NCBI GenBank assembly: GCA_963832895.1
Contig: CAWHVQ010000003.1
Span: forward strand, 1 to 64,000
Origin: JAMXLO01 sp963832895
GTDB taxonomy: Bacteria > Pseudomonadota > Alphaproteobacteria > Acetobacterales > Acetobacteraceae
DNA length: 64,000 nt
Reading direction: 5' to 3'
Shown: one piece after another, positions 29,107 to 37,914 of the stretch
How positions within the stretch are numbered: position 1 is the stretch's first letter
How the letters are laid out: the number at the start of each line of letters is the position of its first letter
The notes under the pieces: model-generated
The model's input: only the letters and a program-made list of their open reading frames with translations
Told to the model about the DNA's origin: nothing
Databases searched by the model: none
Program-made: the position numbers and the translations under genes

Positions 29107-29179
29107 TTCCCTCCTGTGGGTCTGGGTATTGGCGCGGTTTGGAAGCGGCGGTGAGCAAATCGCGATATCCTGCCTCTTT

Positions 29180-29410
29180 GCTCGACGCCCTGCCGATCCG
29201 TGCGACCCTTCCGATATGGCACATCTAAACGCGCCGCGCTCTACATCAGGGTCTCCACCTCTGCCCGAGGCAGGACCACCGTGTAAATCAGCCACAGCCA
29301 CTCCAGGAGGCCGCTGGACGGCTGGGCTGGACCGGGCGTGGCCCGCAAAGAGAGTTCGACATTGTGGCCGCGTGGTCGGTATGCCACCTGGGTCGATCGT
29401 TGTGGACGGC
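29180..29410 (+). pseudogene. serine recombinase N-terminal remnant
   Basis: Across shifting frames the plus strand reads KRAALYIRVSTSARG, QPLQEAAGRLGW, REFDIVAAWSVCHLGRSL. These are the catalytic-domain landmarks of the recombinase better preserved at 59577. It has internal deletions and a stop. Confidence 0.6.
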
Positions 29411-29540
29411 TGGGTGATCCTCAAGTGCGGGGAACTCAATGAGGATGTGTGAATAGCCGTTCTCGGTCGCCGCCCGCGAGCGCGATCCGGTGGTATGGTA
29501 TAGGCATCAGGAGACTATATCATATGTCGGCGTATCTACG

Positions 29541-30764
29541 TTAGTTCATTGGCTGCATAGCGTTGACAACCACGTACTCGCCGATCTTCCGACCCATGTC
29601 CTGTCCCACCACGGTCGAATTGCGATAGTGAAAACCCGCGTAGATGCGCGCCATGGCGATTTCCTGCGCTATATCATTCATGCTTGTGAAACGATGGGTG
29701 ACTCCAGGTGCGGTCGGCGTGCTGATGGCGACCTCTGGTATGTCGGTTGTGCCAAGCACCTTCGCGATGACGGTCGTGACTGCTCCACTGACGATGCAGT
29801 GGGCACAGGGATACTCGGGATGCAACGGCGTGTTGTCGATCGGGTCCCAGGTGGCGTCCCGCTCCGTCGCCGGATTGTTGTCGATGTCGCCATTGCGAAT
29901 AGCGGTCATCGGTCGCCAAAACATATAGTGCCACTTGGCGGCATAGACGGACTGAATTGCATCCGTCTCGGCGACCGATAGCAGCGCCATGAACCGTGCG
30001 GTGTCCACCACCGACATATTCTTAGCGATGGCGATCTGGCGTTCCCAGGGATGATAAGCTATTGGCCCTGCGGCCAGCCAAAGTCGCGCGGTCTCCGTCT
30101 GCTGCGGTGTACGCTTGGTACTGTTCTTCTCGCCAATCTCCTTGATCTCGTTGTAGTCCTTCGTCCAGGTGTCACTCCTGAGGTCAGGCGGCGAACCTGG
30201 ACGGAATTGCGCGGCGTTATCCAGCACGAATGGTGTCATCTCCGTAGCTTGCCAGCCAAGGGTAAATGCGGTCGGGACGTACTTGCCGGGTTCAGTGACA
30301 GGTCGATAGGCATTGCGAGCGGTCGAGCCGTCGGCGGCACGCATCTTGACGACCCTGGCGGCAACATCCTCACCCAGCTTGATGCCACGGTCCTTCGCGG
30401 GACTGCCAGGAATCTTGGCCAGATATTCGGTCAACGTGGCCTTGATGTTGTTGTTCGGAATAATCACCATCAACACGTTTGCGGCAGCCGATGCGGCGGC
30501 AGCGTCTAACGCCGTATCCGACGAAGGTTCGATCTGCATCTTGTACGACTGGTAGTGCGGCTCGATACAGTTCACTGCGTCGAACATAGCGACGTTCACC
30601 AGTGCCGACGCACGGAAGACGAGATCGAGTGGCACGGTCGGTATAGGCCCAGGCTGAATTGTCTTGACCGCGATCTCATCCCAATCGGTGACGACATTGG
30701 CGGATGCGGCAGGCGCCGCGGCGAGCATAGCCACAAGCGCGAATGCGATTCTGTGAGTTTGCAT
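29541..30764 (-). CDS. exported vanadium-haloperoxidase/PAP2-superfamily protein
   Basis: 407 aa, intact. Signal peptide MQTHRIAFALVAMLAAAPAA, cleavage near ASA-NV. The conserved oxyanion-binding triad of the vanadium haloperoxidase/PAP2 fold is present: K...RP in KWHYMFWRPMTAIRNG, the Ser-Gly motif in HPEYPCAHCIVSGAVTTVIA, and ARIYAGFHYRNSTVVGQDMG, where His is the catalytic residue. Family members either halogenate or peroxidise substrates with vanadate, or act as acid phosphatases; which applies cannot be told here. Periplasmic. If a haloperoxidase, it would suit a tailoring-enzyme cluster. Confidence 0.85.
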   Translation of the reverse strand: MQTHRIAFALVAMLAAAPAASANVVTDWDEIAVKTIQPGPIPTVPLDLVFRASALVNVAMFDAVNCIEPHYQSYKMQIEPSSDTALDAAAASAAANVLMVIIPNNNIKATLTEYLAKIPGSPAKDRGIKLGEDVAARVVKMRAADGSTARNAYRPVTEPGKYVPTAFTLGWQATEMTPFVLDNAAQFRPGSPPDLRSDTWTKDYNEIKEIGEKNSTKRTPQQTETARLWLAAGPIAYHPWERQIAIAKNMSVVDTARFMALLSVAETDAIQSVYAAKWHYMFWRPMTAIRNGDIDNNPATERDATWDPIDNTPLHPEYPCAHCIVSGAVTTVIAKVLGTTDIPEVAISTPTAPGVTHRFTSMNDIAQEIAMARIYAGFHYRNSTVVGQDMGRKIGEYVVVNAMQPMN

Positions 30765-30850
30765 CGTACGTTCCCACCAAATGGTTCCGTTCGCTAGGCA
30801 CTAGGGCGCCGGCTGCTTTCTACGTCGGCATTCGTGGAAAGTTCGTCATC

Positions 30851-31237
30851 TCATGATTGATCGCGAGCCATGGCTGGGCCGAGTTCGCAGAACAGTGCCA
30901 TAGTCGGCTTGAGCCAACTGGGATCGTCGAGTGTCCCACCCATGATCAAGGCCATACCTGGAAAACCCTCCGCCTCGATCACAACTGCCGTCCCGCAGCG
31001 AGGACAGAACTTGCTGTACTTCTTGCGCCCACTGTCACCGGCAATGATGAAGGTTTTCAGCTTGCCCTGGAGCTTGAACGTTTCGGCCGGCACCGCCACG
31101 ACCTCGACAAAGCCTGAGCCGGTCAGCTTCTGACAGTGCAGGCAGTGGCAAATCGATGTGACGGCGGGTTCTCCTGATGCCGCGTACCTCACGTCCCCGC
31201 AGAGACATCCTCCGATCATGCTTGGCATGGCGCCCAC
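30851..31237 (-). CDS. GFA-family (glutathione-dependent formaldehyde-activating-like) zinc protein
   Basis: 128 aa. Zinc ligands in order: GGCLCGDVRY, ICHCLHCQKLTGSGF and FCPRCGTAVV. The typical CENP-V/GFA beta fold; the catalytic claim for the family name is weak and most members are uncharacterised. It lies 87 bp upstream of the haloperoxidase-like gene on the same strand, and may share its transcript. A second, distant GFA protein is at 45663. The start could be the second or third Met. Confidence 0.85.
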   Translation of the reverse strand: MGAMPSMIGGCLCGDVRYAASGEPAVTSICHCLHCQKLTGSGFVEVVAVPAETFKLQGKLKTFIIAGDSGRKKYSKFCPRCGTAVVIEAEGFPGMALIMGGTLDDPSWLKPTMALFCELGPAMARDQS

Positions 31238-31281
31238 TTTCTATTGCCAGAGTGGCTAGGCGACGCGGTCTATCCCCAGTC

Positions 31282-31309
31282 TTGACCACGTGGCAGCGAA
31301 GGCTATACA
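31282..31309 (+). promoter_or_regulatory. orphan copy C of the TTGACC-16-TATACA promoter
   Basis: TTGACC (31282-31287), 16-bp spacer, TATACA (31304-31309), followed by GAAACTTGCAACCG as in copies A and B. No HTH gene follows; downstream is the 3' end of the broken FAD oxidase on the other strand. A relic, or a promoter giving antisense RNA into that gene. Confidence 0.45.
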
Positions 31310-31373
31310 GTGTCCACGAAACTTGCAACCGAAATCACTCATGCAAGGTCGGCTGGCCGACGCGCGACCTTCG

Positions 31374-32785
31374 TCAGGTCGGAGAGATGTTTTGATTCAA
31401 TCTGAAGAAGTTTGTCGGATCGTAATTCCTCTTGATCGTCACGAGCCTCTGGTATGTATCGGCGCCGATGGCATCGCGGATCATTGCAGGTTGGCCGTCG
31501 TCGCCCGCCAAGAAGTTCAGGTAGACACGGCCGTTGGAATAAGGCCGAATTGCTGACCAAAGCCGACGCACCCAGGCGATGTTGGCCGCGTCGTCCTCAG
31601 ATTTTGACCAAATTCCGTCGATGCTGAACAACCACGGCTGGCTCCTATCGCCGAACGCCGTCACATCGGCTGGCACTGTCCGCACCACATCACCGAAATA
31701 CCAAACCGAGGAGTAAGTCATCTCAGAAGGGCGATCGGCGAGGCCAGATACAATCTCCTGGATGATCCTCTGATCCAGGGTCGGTAAAAACAATGACCGG
31801 AAATAGCTGCGGTCTCTTCCCTTGGGAAAGAGCGGATCATATCGCCTGAATAGAACGGTATGGCATCTTGCTGCTGAAATCCAATAGCGGCGTGCCAAAC
31901 GAGCGCAGTGGCGCTACTGCTGCCTCCCCCTCATCGGCGGGGCCGTCATACACGGCTGCCAGTGCCAGGACACGTTCGCCTCTGGCATGGTCAGGGTATT
32001 CGGGGTCGTCGGGTATGGTGGAGAACTCCGCGAGGCTGCTCACCTGCTTCGGCCCAGTGAGCATGTAGTCCCGCCACAGCGGCAGCAGTTCCGTTGCGCG
32101 GGATTCTGGATAAATGGCGGCACAGAACATCAGGGTTGGTTCGATCGGCTGCAAACGGAACTCGAAGCCAACCACAATGCCGAAGTTGCCGCCGCCGCCC
32201 CGGATAGCCCAATATAGGTCTGGATGTTCCACATCGGAGGCATGAAGCAACCTGCCGTCAGCGGTGACCACGTCGGCGGACATCACATTGTCAACGCAGA
32301 GGCCCGCAGTGCCACGCAGCCAGCCGACGCCACCGGTAACGTCAGGCACCGACGCCGGTTGTCGAAATCAGCCCTCCTGGCGTGGCGGGTCCAAATGCGG
32401 TCGTCTCACAATCCACATCGGCCCAGGTGGCGCCACCCTGGACCCATGCACGACGCGCCGCGGGATCAACTCGGACGGCTCGCATGTCGGATAGGTCGAT
32501 CATCATCCCGCCGTCGCACACCGCGTGCCCCGCGACGCCATGCCCACCACTTCGAACCGCTACGTGCATGCCATTCGCGCGAGCAAAGTTCACTGCGGCA
32601 ATCACATCCGCGACGCCCTGGCATCTGACAATTATCGCTGGCCGACGATCGATCATACCGTTCCAGACGCCACGGGTGGCCTCGTACGCCGCATCACCGG
32701 GCCGCAGGAGCGTCCCTCTCAGGGTCTCGCAAAGTGCCGACAAAGCGGATTGATCTGATACTCCTGCCGGAGACTGCTGGTTCAT
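31374..32785 (-). pseudogene. FAD-linked oxidase (BBE-like), two frameshifts
   Basis: N-terminal piece (MNQQSPAGVSDQSALSALCE, then VAVRSGGHGVAGHAVCDGGM with the FAD-linking His) ends near 32345. The middle piece (GGVGWLRGTAGLCVDNVMSA, IRGGGGNFGIVVGFEFRL) ends near 31860. The C-terminal piece finishes with KRNYDPTNFFRLNQNI. Three frames together give about 465 aa, the same length and order as the intact paralogue at 19682. Frame breaks lie near 32345 and 31870. Probably inactive. Confidence 0.8.
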
Positions 32786-32918
32786 GTATCCTCCTCCCTC
32801 ACCGTCTTGCTTGAACCGCGGCCAGTGTCTGCTGCTGAGTACGGCGGCCTACATCTATCTGCCAAACTTGCGCCGGATGCACTAAAGTCGAATCAGCAAG
32901 AAAGCGGTCGTTTCCGCC

Positions 32919-34016
32919 ATGCCTGACGCCGAGGGAAGAGTTTGCGTCGCCATCCTCGCCTACCCGGAGGTTACTGCTTCGGTCGTGTACGCCATGCACG
33001 ATCTGCTATCTGCTGCCGGTCGGGATTGGGCGTTCATAACCACTGGTGTCCCCGGCCCCCAACGCATGCGACCGTATGTTGTCTCGGCCCGACGGGGGGA
33101 GGTGCTTACGGCAAATGGCGCTTGGATCAGGACAGAGTACGGCTTCGACGATTGCCCACGCCCTGATATCGTGTGCGTGCCGGACTTCACCTTGCCGCCT
33201 GACGACCCCTGCGTTGGCCGCTTCGATACCGAAGTCGAATGGCTCCGCAATGGCTACAGGGCCGGGGCGACACTGGCCTGCACCTGCACGGGCGCCGTGA
33301 TGCTGGCGCAGACTGGTCTGCTGGACGGAATGGATGCAACGATCCATTGGAACTACGCACCGTCGCTGGCCAAGCATTATCCCCGTCTCAAGGTAGACCC
33401 AGACAAGGCGCTGGTCGTCACCGGAGCCGAGCAGAGAATCGTGATGGCCGGCGGCGGAACAAGCCATCTCGATCTCATACTCTACCTGATCGCGCGTTTT
33501 GTGGGCCTCAGCGAAGCCCTGGAGGTCGCAAAGGCTTACCTGATTATGTGGCATGACGAAGGCCAGCGGCCATTTACGAGCCTGCTGACCGGTAAGCAGA
33601 CGAGCGACGCATTGATTGGCAAATGTCAGGAATGGGCAGCCGATCACTATGCCGAGGCGACCCCTGTGGCGGCGATGATGCGGCTCTCGGGCCTCTCCGA
33701 GCGAACCTTTGTCAGACGGTTTACCAGGGCCACAGGCATGTCGCCACTGGACTACATCCACGCGCTTCGACTCTAAGAGGCAAAGCAGATTCTGGAAACC
33801 CAGGATTTGCCTATTGAAGCTGTCGCCCTGGAGGTGGGTTATCAAGACAACGGATTCTTCGGTTGGATGTTCCGACGGCGGGTTGGCATAACGCCCGGCC
33901 AGTATCGCAAGAGGTTCGGCAATTTGCGTTCCTTGCTGAAGGGGTCGAAGCCGCTACCCAGGCAACAAGCTGAACCAAGATTGAGCCACTCTGGGGGCAA
34001 CCGGGGAACCAGCTAA
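32919..34016 (+). pseudogene. GlxA-type AraC family regulator (DJ-1/PfpI domain + AraC HTH) with internal stop
   Basis: N-terminal DJ-1/PfpI-like domain (residues about 8-190) with the elbow Cys123 in ACTCTGAVMLAQTG; C-terminal AraC domain with two HTHs: MMRLSGLSERTFVRRFTRAT and, after the stop, EAVALEVGYQDNGFFGWMFR. A single in-frame TAA at 33774-33776 sits between HALRL and EAKQILETQD, where relatives have Glu; one base change (GAG or GAA to TAA) explains it. The truncated product keeps only the first HTH. The gene is divergent from the broken FAD oxidase at 32785, which it may have regulated. Confidence 0.82.
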
Positions 34017-34040
34017 GCCGGCTCGGTAGGTCGCTGCCGT

Positions 34041-34257
34041 CCCGCTTCGCGCATGCAGACCCACGGTCCGGCAACAGACAAGACCGGCTTCATTTACATG
34101 CTGGCCGGTGACACGGGCGCCAGCGACACCGATCCCTGGGCAACCATGAAGACCGCCGAGAACCTTTGGGTCGAGACCGGCTCGCACGTGATGATGATCG
34201 TCGGAGCCGCCGCGAAGACGATGGCAGGAGCAGGTTATCAAAAGACCACTGATGACG
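34041..34257 (+). pseudogene. fragment of an exported protein gene (paralogue at 56476-57012)
   Basis: Reads MQTHGPATDKTGFIYMLAGD, TGASDTDPW, then ETGSHVMMIVGAAAKTMAGA, equivalent to residues about 93-155 of the intact gene on the other side of the window. Both ends are missing; homology stops at about 34257, six bases from the end of the recombinase gene on the opposite strand, so this is a likely module boundary. Confidence 0.7.
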
Positions 34258-34262
34258 CTCGG

Positions 34263-34850
34263 TCAGGCAGCTTCCCGCCGGTCACCCCCAGCATTAGCTC
34301 CGAGCACCCGATAGACGCTGGCCCTCCCGATCCCCAACCTGCTGGCGATTTCAGAGGGGCTGACCCCTTGCTCCTTGAGCCGGATGATCTCGTCAGCCTT
34401 GCGCCGGGCGGTCGGCACACGGCCCTTATAGCGGTCCTCACGCTTTGCTTTGGCGATGCCCTCCCTCTGCCGTTCGAGCATGGCCTCCCGCTCGGCCTGT
34501 CCTACGGCACCGATGACCGCCAACATCAGCCTGCCGATCGCCGTGCCGGTGTCGAGCGGCTCGGCGCCTGACATCGCCAGCACCCGCAGACTGACCTTCT
34601 TGGCCTCAAGCCGGGCGACGATCTCCAGCAGATCACCAACTGACCTCGCCAGCCTGTCCAGCTTGGTGACGGTGAAAGTGTCGCCCTCGCGGACGTAATC
34701 CAGGGCGGCCTCTAGCTGCTGGCGCTCGGCCACCGACGACACCTGCTCGCGGAAAACCTTGTCGCACCCGGCAGCCCGAAGCTCGCGTTCCTGGGCTTCG
34801 AGGCCGGTGACTTGGGCAAGAGATGAAGTCCGGGCGTAGCCGACCAGCAT
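34263..34850 (-). CDS. serine recombinase (resolvase/invertase family), intact, copy A
   Basis: 195 aa. Starts MLVGYARTSSLAQVTGLEAQ, giving the catalytic Ser in YARTS; conserved LDRLARSVGDLLEIVARLEA, LDTGTAIGRLMLAVIGAVGQ and EREAMLERQREGIAKAKRED, then the HTH ADEIIRLKEQGVSPSEIASR LGIGRASVYR. Length and layout fit Tn3-type resolvases. Transcription starts beside a res-like site (34859-34984) and points away from the GNAT gene. It is about 90 percent like copy B at 53496. No transposase of the Tn3 type is adjacent, so it is either an orphan resolvase or the core of a small mobile module. Confidence 0.9.
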   Translation of the reverse strand: MLVGYARTSSLAQVTGLEAQERELRAAGCDKVFREQVSSVAERQQLEAALDYVREGDTFTVTKLDRLARSVGDLLEIVARLEAKKVSLRVLAMSGAEPLDTGTAIGRLMLAVIGAVGQAEREAMLERQREGIAKAKREDRYKGRVPTARRKADEIIRLKEQGVSPSEIASRLGIGRASVYRVLGANAGGDRREAA

Positions 34851-34858
34851 GGCAGTTT

Positions 34859-34984
34859 CTGTCTCACATGGAACTATGACGTAACGATACCACGGGTCTC
34901 AAATCTGTCCAGCAATCCATGTGAGACAGGATGCTCGGCGACCAATAGGGGTTGCCCTATTGGACAGCGAGATTTGTGAGACAG
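34859..34984. promoter_or_regulatory. res-like recombination/operator site, copy A
   Basis: Three related TGTCTCACA-type half-sites: CTGTCTCACATGGA (34859-34872), its inverted partner TCCATGTGAGACAG (34916-34929), and TGTGAGACAG (34975-34984). Between the last two is a 22-bp palindrome with arms CCAATAGGG and CCCTATTGG (34942-34963). Multiple dyad subsites directly before a resolvase start are the hallmark of res sites. No crossover point is demonstrated. Confidence 0.65.
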
Positions 34985-35020
34985 GCGAAGGCTGCTGATA
35001 GCCGACCTGGGTGCGTCCGA

Positions 35021-35752
35021 TCAAACCGGCCGCGCCGCCGTTGCTGCGGCGGTCATCTCGGAGAGCGAGCGCTGTTGCAGACCTGCTGCATCGAAGTTTT
35101 CCGCAAAGAGCCAAGTCTCGATTGCGGTGCGAATGACGGGCCATTCGGTGTTAAGGATCGAGTACCACGCAGTATCGCGGTTCCGTCCTTTGACAATCAT
35201 GTGGTTGAACCAGATACCCTCGAACCGAAAGCCAAGGCGCCGGGCGGCTGCGCGGCTCTTTTCATTGAGCGCGTTGCAACGCCATTGCATTCGCCTATAG
35301 CCGAGATCGTCCATCGCGTATGCAAGCAGCAGGAACAGTGCTTCGGTTGCGCCCGTGCTGCGTGCGAATCCTGGCGCGAACCAGATGGCGCCGATCTCGA
35401 TCACTCCGCTGGCAGGTTGGATGTCCAAATACGTGGCCACACCGACCGCGTCACCCGTCGTCCGGTCGCAGATTGCATAGAACACGCGATCCAGGGAGGC
35501 GGCAAAGTCGCGCAACTGCGCGTGCATGACGGCCTCGCTCGGGAATGGACCCCAGGGCAGGAAGGCCCAACTGCTACGGGCTGCCTCAGATGTGTGGCCT
35601 GCTCGATAGAGCGCAGCCGTGTGGCGGGCTGGGTCAATCGGCTCCAGCCGAACCATACTGCCAGTCAGTATTGAGCGTGCAGGAACCAGGGCAGGTGGCG
35701 GCACGACCGGATCATCGTTGATGCGCCGCTTATCGGGCGTTTCATCCATCAT
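35021..35752 (-). CDS. GNAT-family N-acetyltransferase (RimJ/RimL type), intact copy
   Basis: 243 aa. RimL-like order: GSMVRLEPIDPARHTAALYR, FYAICDRTTGDAVGVATYLD, IEIGAIWFAPGFARSTGATE and the acetyl-CoA region ALFLLLAYAMDDLGYRRMQW RCNALNEKSRAAARRLGFRF. Family role: acetylation of a protein N-terminus, amino group or small molecule from acetyl-CoA. The encoded protein equals the one in the interrupted copy at 51358-53322; by eye I find one synonymous base difference. It shares the module with the recombinase and res-like site. Confidence 0.9.
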   Translation of the reverse strand: MMDETPDKRRINDDPVVPPPALVPARSILTGSMVRLEPIDPARHTAALYRAGHTSEAARSSWAFLPWGPFPSEAVMHAQLRDFAASLDRVFYAICDRTTGDAVGVATYLDIQPASGVIEIGAIWFAPGFARSTGATEALFLLLAYAMDDLGYRRMQWRCNALNEKSRAAARRLGFRFEGIWFNHMIVKGRNRDTAWYSILNTEWPVIRTAIETWLFAENFDAAGLQQRSLSEMTAAATAARPV

Positions 35753-35764
35753 TGGCGAATAACT

Positions 35765-35985
35765 CCCCTAGCGACCGTTTGAGTGCCGATCGCAAACTCC
35801 ACGATAGATTGTCATGCCGTGATTGCCGCGACCAATCCGAGCGTAATAGGCATAAAGAACGCATCGTCGCATTCGGTGGCCCTCCGGTAGACGCAGGTGA
35901 TCGAAATCGTTGCAAACGAGCACGTCGTCCCCAACCGCCACATCACCTGCTGTCGCGGGAACCGTGATGGCAACGATTTCCCACC
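35765..35985 (-). pseudogene. second GNAT C-terminal fragment, degenerate (copy A)
   Basis: The reverse strand is a decayed version of the fragment at 51060-51350 (GIVAITVPANIKSQQMMRRL and FDHPCLPEGHLMRRCVLYRL there), with several substitutions and frame breaks. It lies just upstream of the intact GNAT gene, in the same arrangement as in copy B. Confidence 0.5.
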
Positions 35986-36072
35986 TCCCATTCCTCCATG
36001 ATGTCCAACAGCTTCAGCGCAGCCGCAGGCTCGCCGTAGTTTTCCAACCAAGTCACAGCACGCGCCAGCACC

Positions 36073-36399
36073 TCAATAGTCGAATCGCGCTCTTGCTGTT
36101 CGCTCTCTGGCATGTAGCCTTGCCGCTATCTTCACGCCTTCCACTGTGATGAACCAGCGTAGCGGGCTGACGCTGCCTCCACCGCGTTCGGCTTTCCACA
36201 TGCTCGGATGTTTGGCGATGAAGTCCTCTGCCTTGGCGACGCGCCTGATCGTGTTTGTCGGCTGCGACGGTACGCCAACCGTGTGCGCGATAATCTGTCA
36301 TGGATTGAGTTCCCGCAGTTCATCGAACAACTCACCGAGGGTCCACCAGTGTTCGGAGATGAGGTAGTCTGCCAACTTCTCGAAAACGATCTTCGCCAT
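36073..36399 (-). pseudogene. small hypothetical protein with in-frame stop
   Basis: From ATG 36399: MAKIVFEKLADYLISEHWWT, LGELFDELRELNP, then TGA at 36298-36300, then in the same frame QIIAHTVGVPSQPTNTIRRV, AKAEDFIAKHPSMWKAERGG and SPLRWFITVEGVKIAARLHA to a stop at 36073. The sequence on both sides of the TGA is protein-like, so one codon (perhaps Trp TGG) has become a stop. No family recognised. An upstream short frame from 36528 (MSDEPRKLPPKLEATKRGVP) may belong to a separate tiny gene. Confidence 0.45.
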
Positions 36400-36536
36400 C
36401 GTGGGGCGTTGTATGTCTCTTCGGCTTTGGCTTGTGCCTCTAAGTTTGCCTTCAGCACCTCAAACGAGTGGAACGCCTCGCTTCGTCGCCTCAAGTTTCG
36501 GCGGTAGCTTCCTCGGCTCGTCGCTCATAGTTTGGA

Positions 36537-36995
36537 TCAACCGCCAGAGATGCGGATTGACACGTTCGGCTCAGCGTCATTCAGTCGCAGTTGCATGATG
36601 TGGAACCACTGCTCAACGTACTGTTGGGTGTCCATGTCCCAACCGTCGTGTTGGGCGTAATAGAATGAACGGACCGTCACGTACTCGCCGTTGAACACTT
36701 CTTGGCTTGCGACCTCTACCATCCGCACGTCGATTTCAAACGTGTATGGGTCGGCTTCCTCGCCTACGCTGTAGCCAACGACCCTCGGACAGGCGTACTC
36801 TTTGACTGACGCCTTCAGGTAATCGGATGGACCTTGAACTGCCGGTCCGATGGCATCGTCCTCATCCTCCAATTCGCCGCGTTCGCGGATGTTCAGATCA
36901 AGTTTGGGATGCTCTGCGAGTGCGGCGAGCAACAGCCACATCTGCTCTGCCGTGTAGGTCGGTTTCCCCTCGCTGATTGTCATGATGATGGACAT
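36537..36995 (-). CDS. hypothetical protein
   Basis: 152 aa from the Met before SIIMTISEGKPTYTAEQM; a further Met lies 8 codons upstream at 37019. The body is acidic and beta-rich (HPKLDLNIRERGELEDEDDA, VRMVEVASQEVFNGEYVTVR, QYVEQWFHIMQLRLNDAEPN). No signal peptide, no known domain. A fragment of a second copy of its HPKLDLNIRERG region occurs at 37614-37690. Probably part of a phage- or plasmid-derived minus-strand gene set. Confidence 0.55.
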   Translation of the reverse strand: MSIIMTISEGKPTYTAEQMWLLLAALAEHPKLDLNIRERGELEDEDDAIGPAVQGPSDYLKASVKEYACPRVVGYSVGEEADPYTFEIDVRMVEVASQEVFNGEYVTVRSFYYAQHDGWDMDTQQYVEQWFHIMQLRLNDAEPNVSIRISGG

Positions 36996-37415
36996 GCTGC
37001 GATCTCCCAGAAAGCACAACGCGCGGACACCTCTCTGGGTTTCCGCGCTTGACTGGGAGACTGAACACTAGGACTGGCCGGTGTCAAGCCGTCTACTTCA
37101 TTGTTTCTTTGCAATGTTAAGGCGACGAATGATAATTACTAGCACACCACCAAGCATTACTGGTGTACCGGCAAGCATGCCTGTCATGGTTTGATGATCT
37201 TGTCGTAGGTGATGGTATCAGGTAGCCATCTGCGACCGAAGCGATAGACCGGCCTGAACGGGAAGTCTTGGCCAAGACTCGGTGCCAGAAACCAACCCTG
37301 GCGGAGCGGCGGGCGGGCGTCCTAGATAACCTGCCTGAACGCGTGCAGAGACGTAAATCCCAAGACGACCCACATGAATCGCACCAAGTTTGATGAGGCT
37401 TCATTTACCGCAGCA

Positions 37416-37626
37416 TCACTGATCGGCATCGTCCTCGGTGAACGTGCCCTCGGGGTAGAACCGATAGCCGTTGCAACCCATCACGCCTTGCCGGCCTGCT
37501 CGCTGCACCCGCCTGAAGCAGTCCGATCCTACAGCCACAGAGAAGTCATACTCGATTTCCGCCCAGTACCTCCTTCCTACTGGTCAGCGGCTTACCGCAA
37601 ACCGCACACCCCTCTACCTCCGCCAT
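37416..37626 (-). pseudogene. small Cys-rich (CxxC) hypothetical protein, frameshifted
   Basis: ATG 37626 gives MAEVEGCAVCGKPLTSRKEV; in the next frame it continues AEIEYDFSVAVGSDCFRRVQ, RAGRQGVMGCNGYRFYPEGT and ends FTEDDADQ. One frameshift near 37560. The CAVCGKPL start resembles zinc-binding knuckles in small phage or plasmid proteins. Its ATG overlaps the end of the fragment at 37614-37690. Confidence 0.45.
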
Positions 37627-37690
37627 GCTCTCTCCTCATCCTCCCTATCGCCGCGCTCGCGTATGTTCAGATCGAGTTTGGGCTGCTCCT
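37614..37690 (-). pseudogene. duplicate fragment of the 36537-36995 gene
   Basis: Minus strand reads EQPKLDLNIRERGDREDEER, matching EHPKLDLNIRERGELEDEDD of the intact gene. The upstream portion is missing. Confidence 0.5.
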
Positions 37691-37767
37691 TGAGCGATAT
37701 TGGTCTTCTCGGAATCGCCAAACCATCATGGGGACGTAGTTTCCGACTGACGCTTCTGGAGGATGCC

Positions 37768-37863
37768 ATGGCTGAGCATGATGAAGTGCTGGGGCTGGCG
37801 GCCCAAATTGTGTCGGCACACGTCAGCAACAACGCCGTTGCAGCAGATCACCGAGTGCCATAA
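37768..37863 (+). pseudogene. MucR/Ros-family regulator N-terminal fragment, copy 1
   Basis: MAEHDEVLGLAAQIVSAHVS followed by NNAVAADHRVP is the N-terminus of MucR-type regulators (family pattern LTAEIVSAYVSNNSVP.ADLP). A frame break replaces the expected LP. The zinc-finger domain is absent downstream. Confidence 0.6.
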
Positions 37864-37914
37864 CGTCGTGGTTTGGCGTGGGTAGTAGTACGAGCCGTTT
37901 CTAGAGGTCGCCCC

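Noticed and set aside
33006..33845. 279-codon minus-strand frame under the GlxA-type regulator
   Set aside because: Shadow frame; the plus strand has clear DJ-1 and AraC domains.
37098..37320. Short minus-strand frames ending DTITYDKIIKP and starting MTGMLAGTPVMLGGVLVIII with ATGA overlap
   Set aside because: Suggestive of tiny coupled genes, but there is no start for the first and no homologue known to me; too weak to list.
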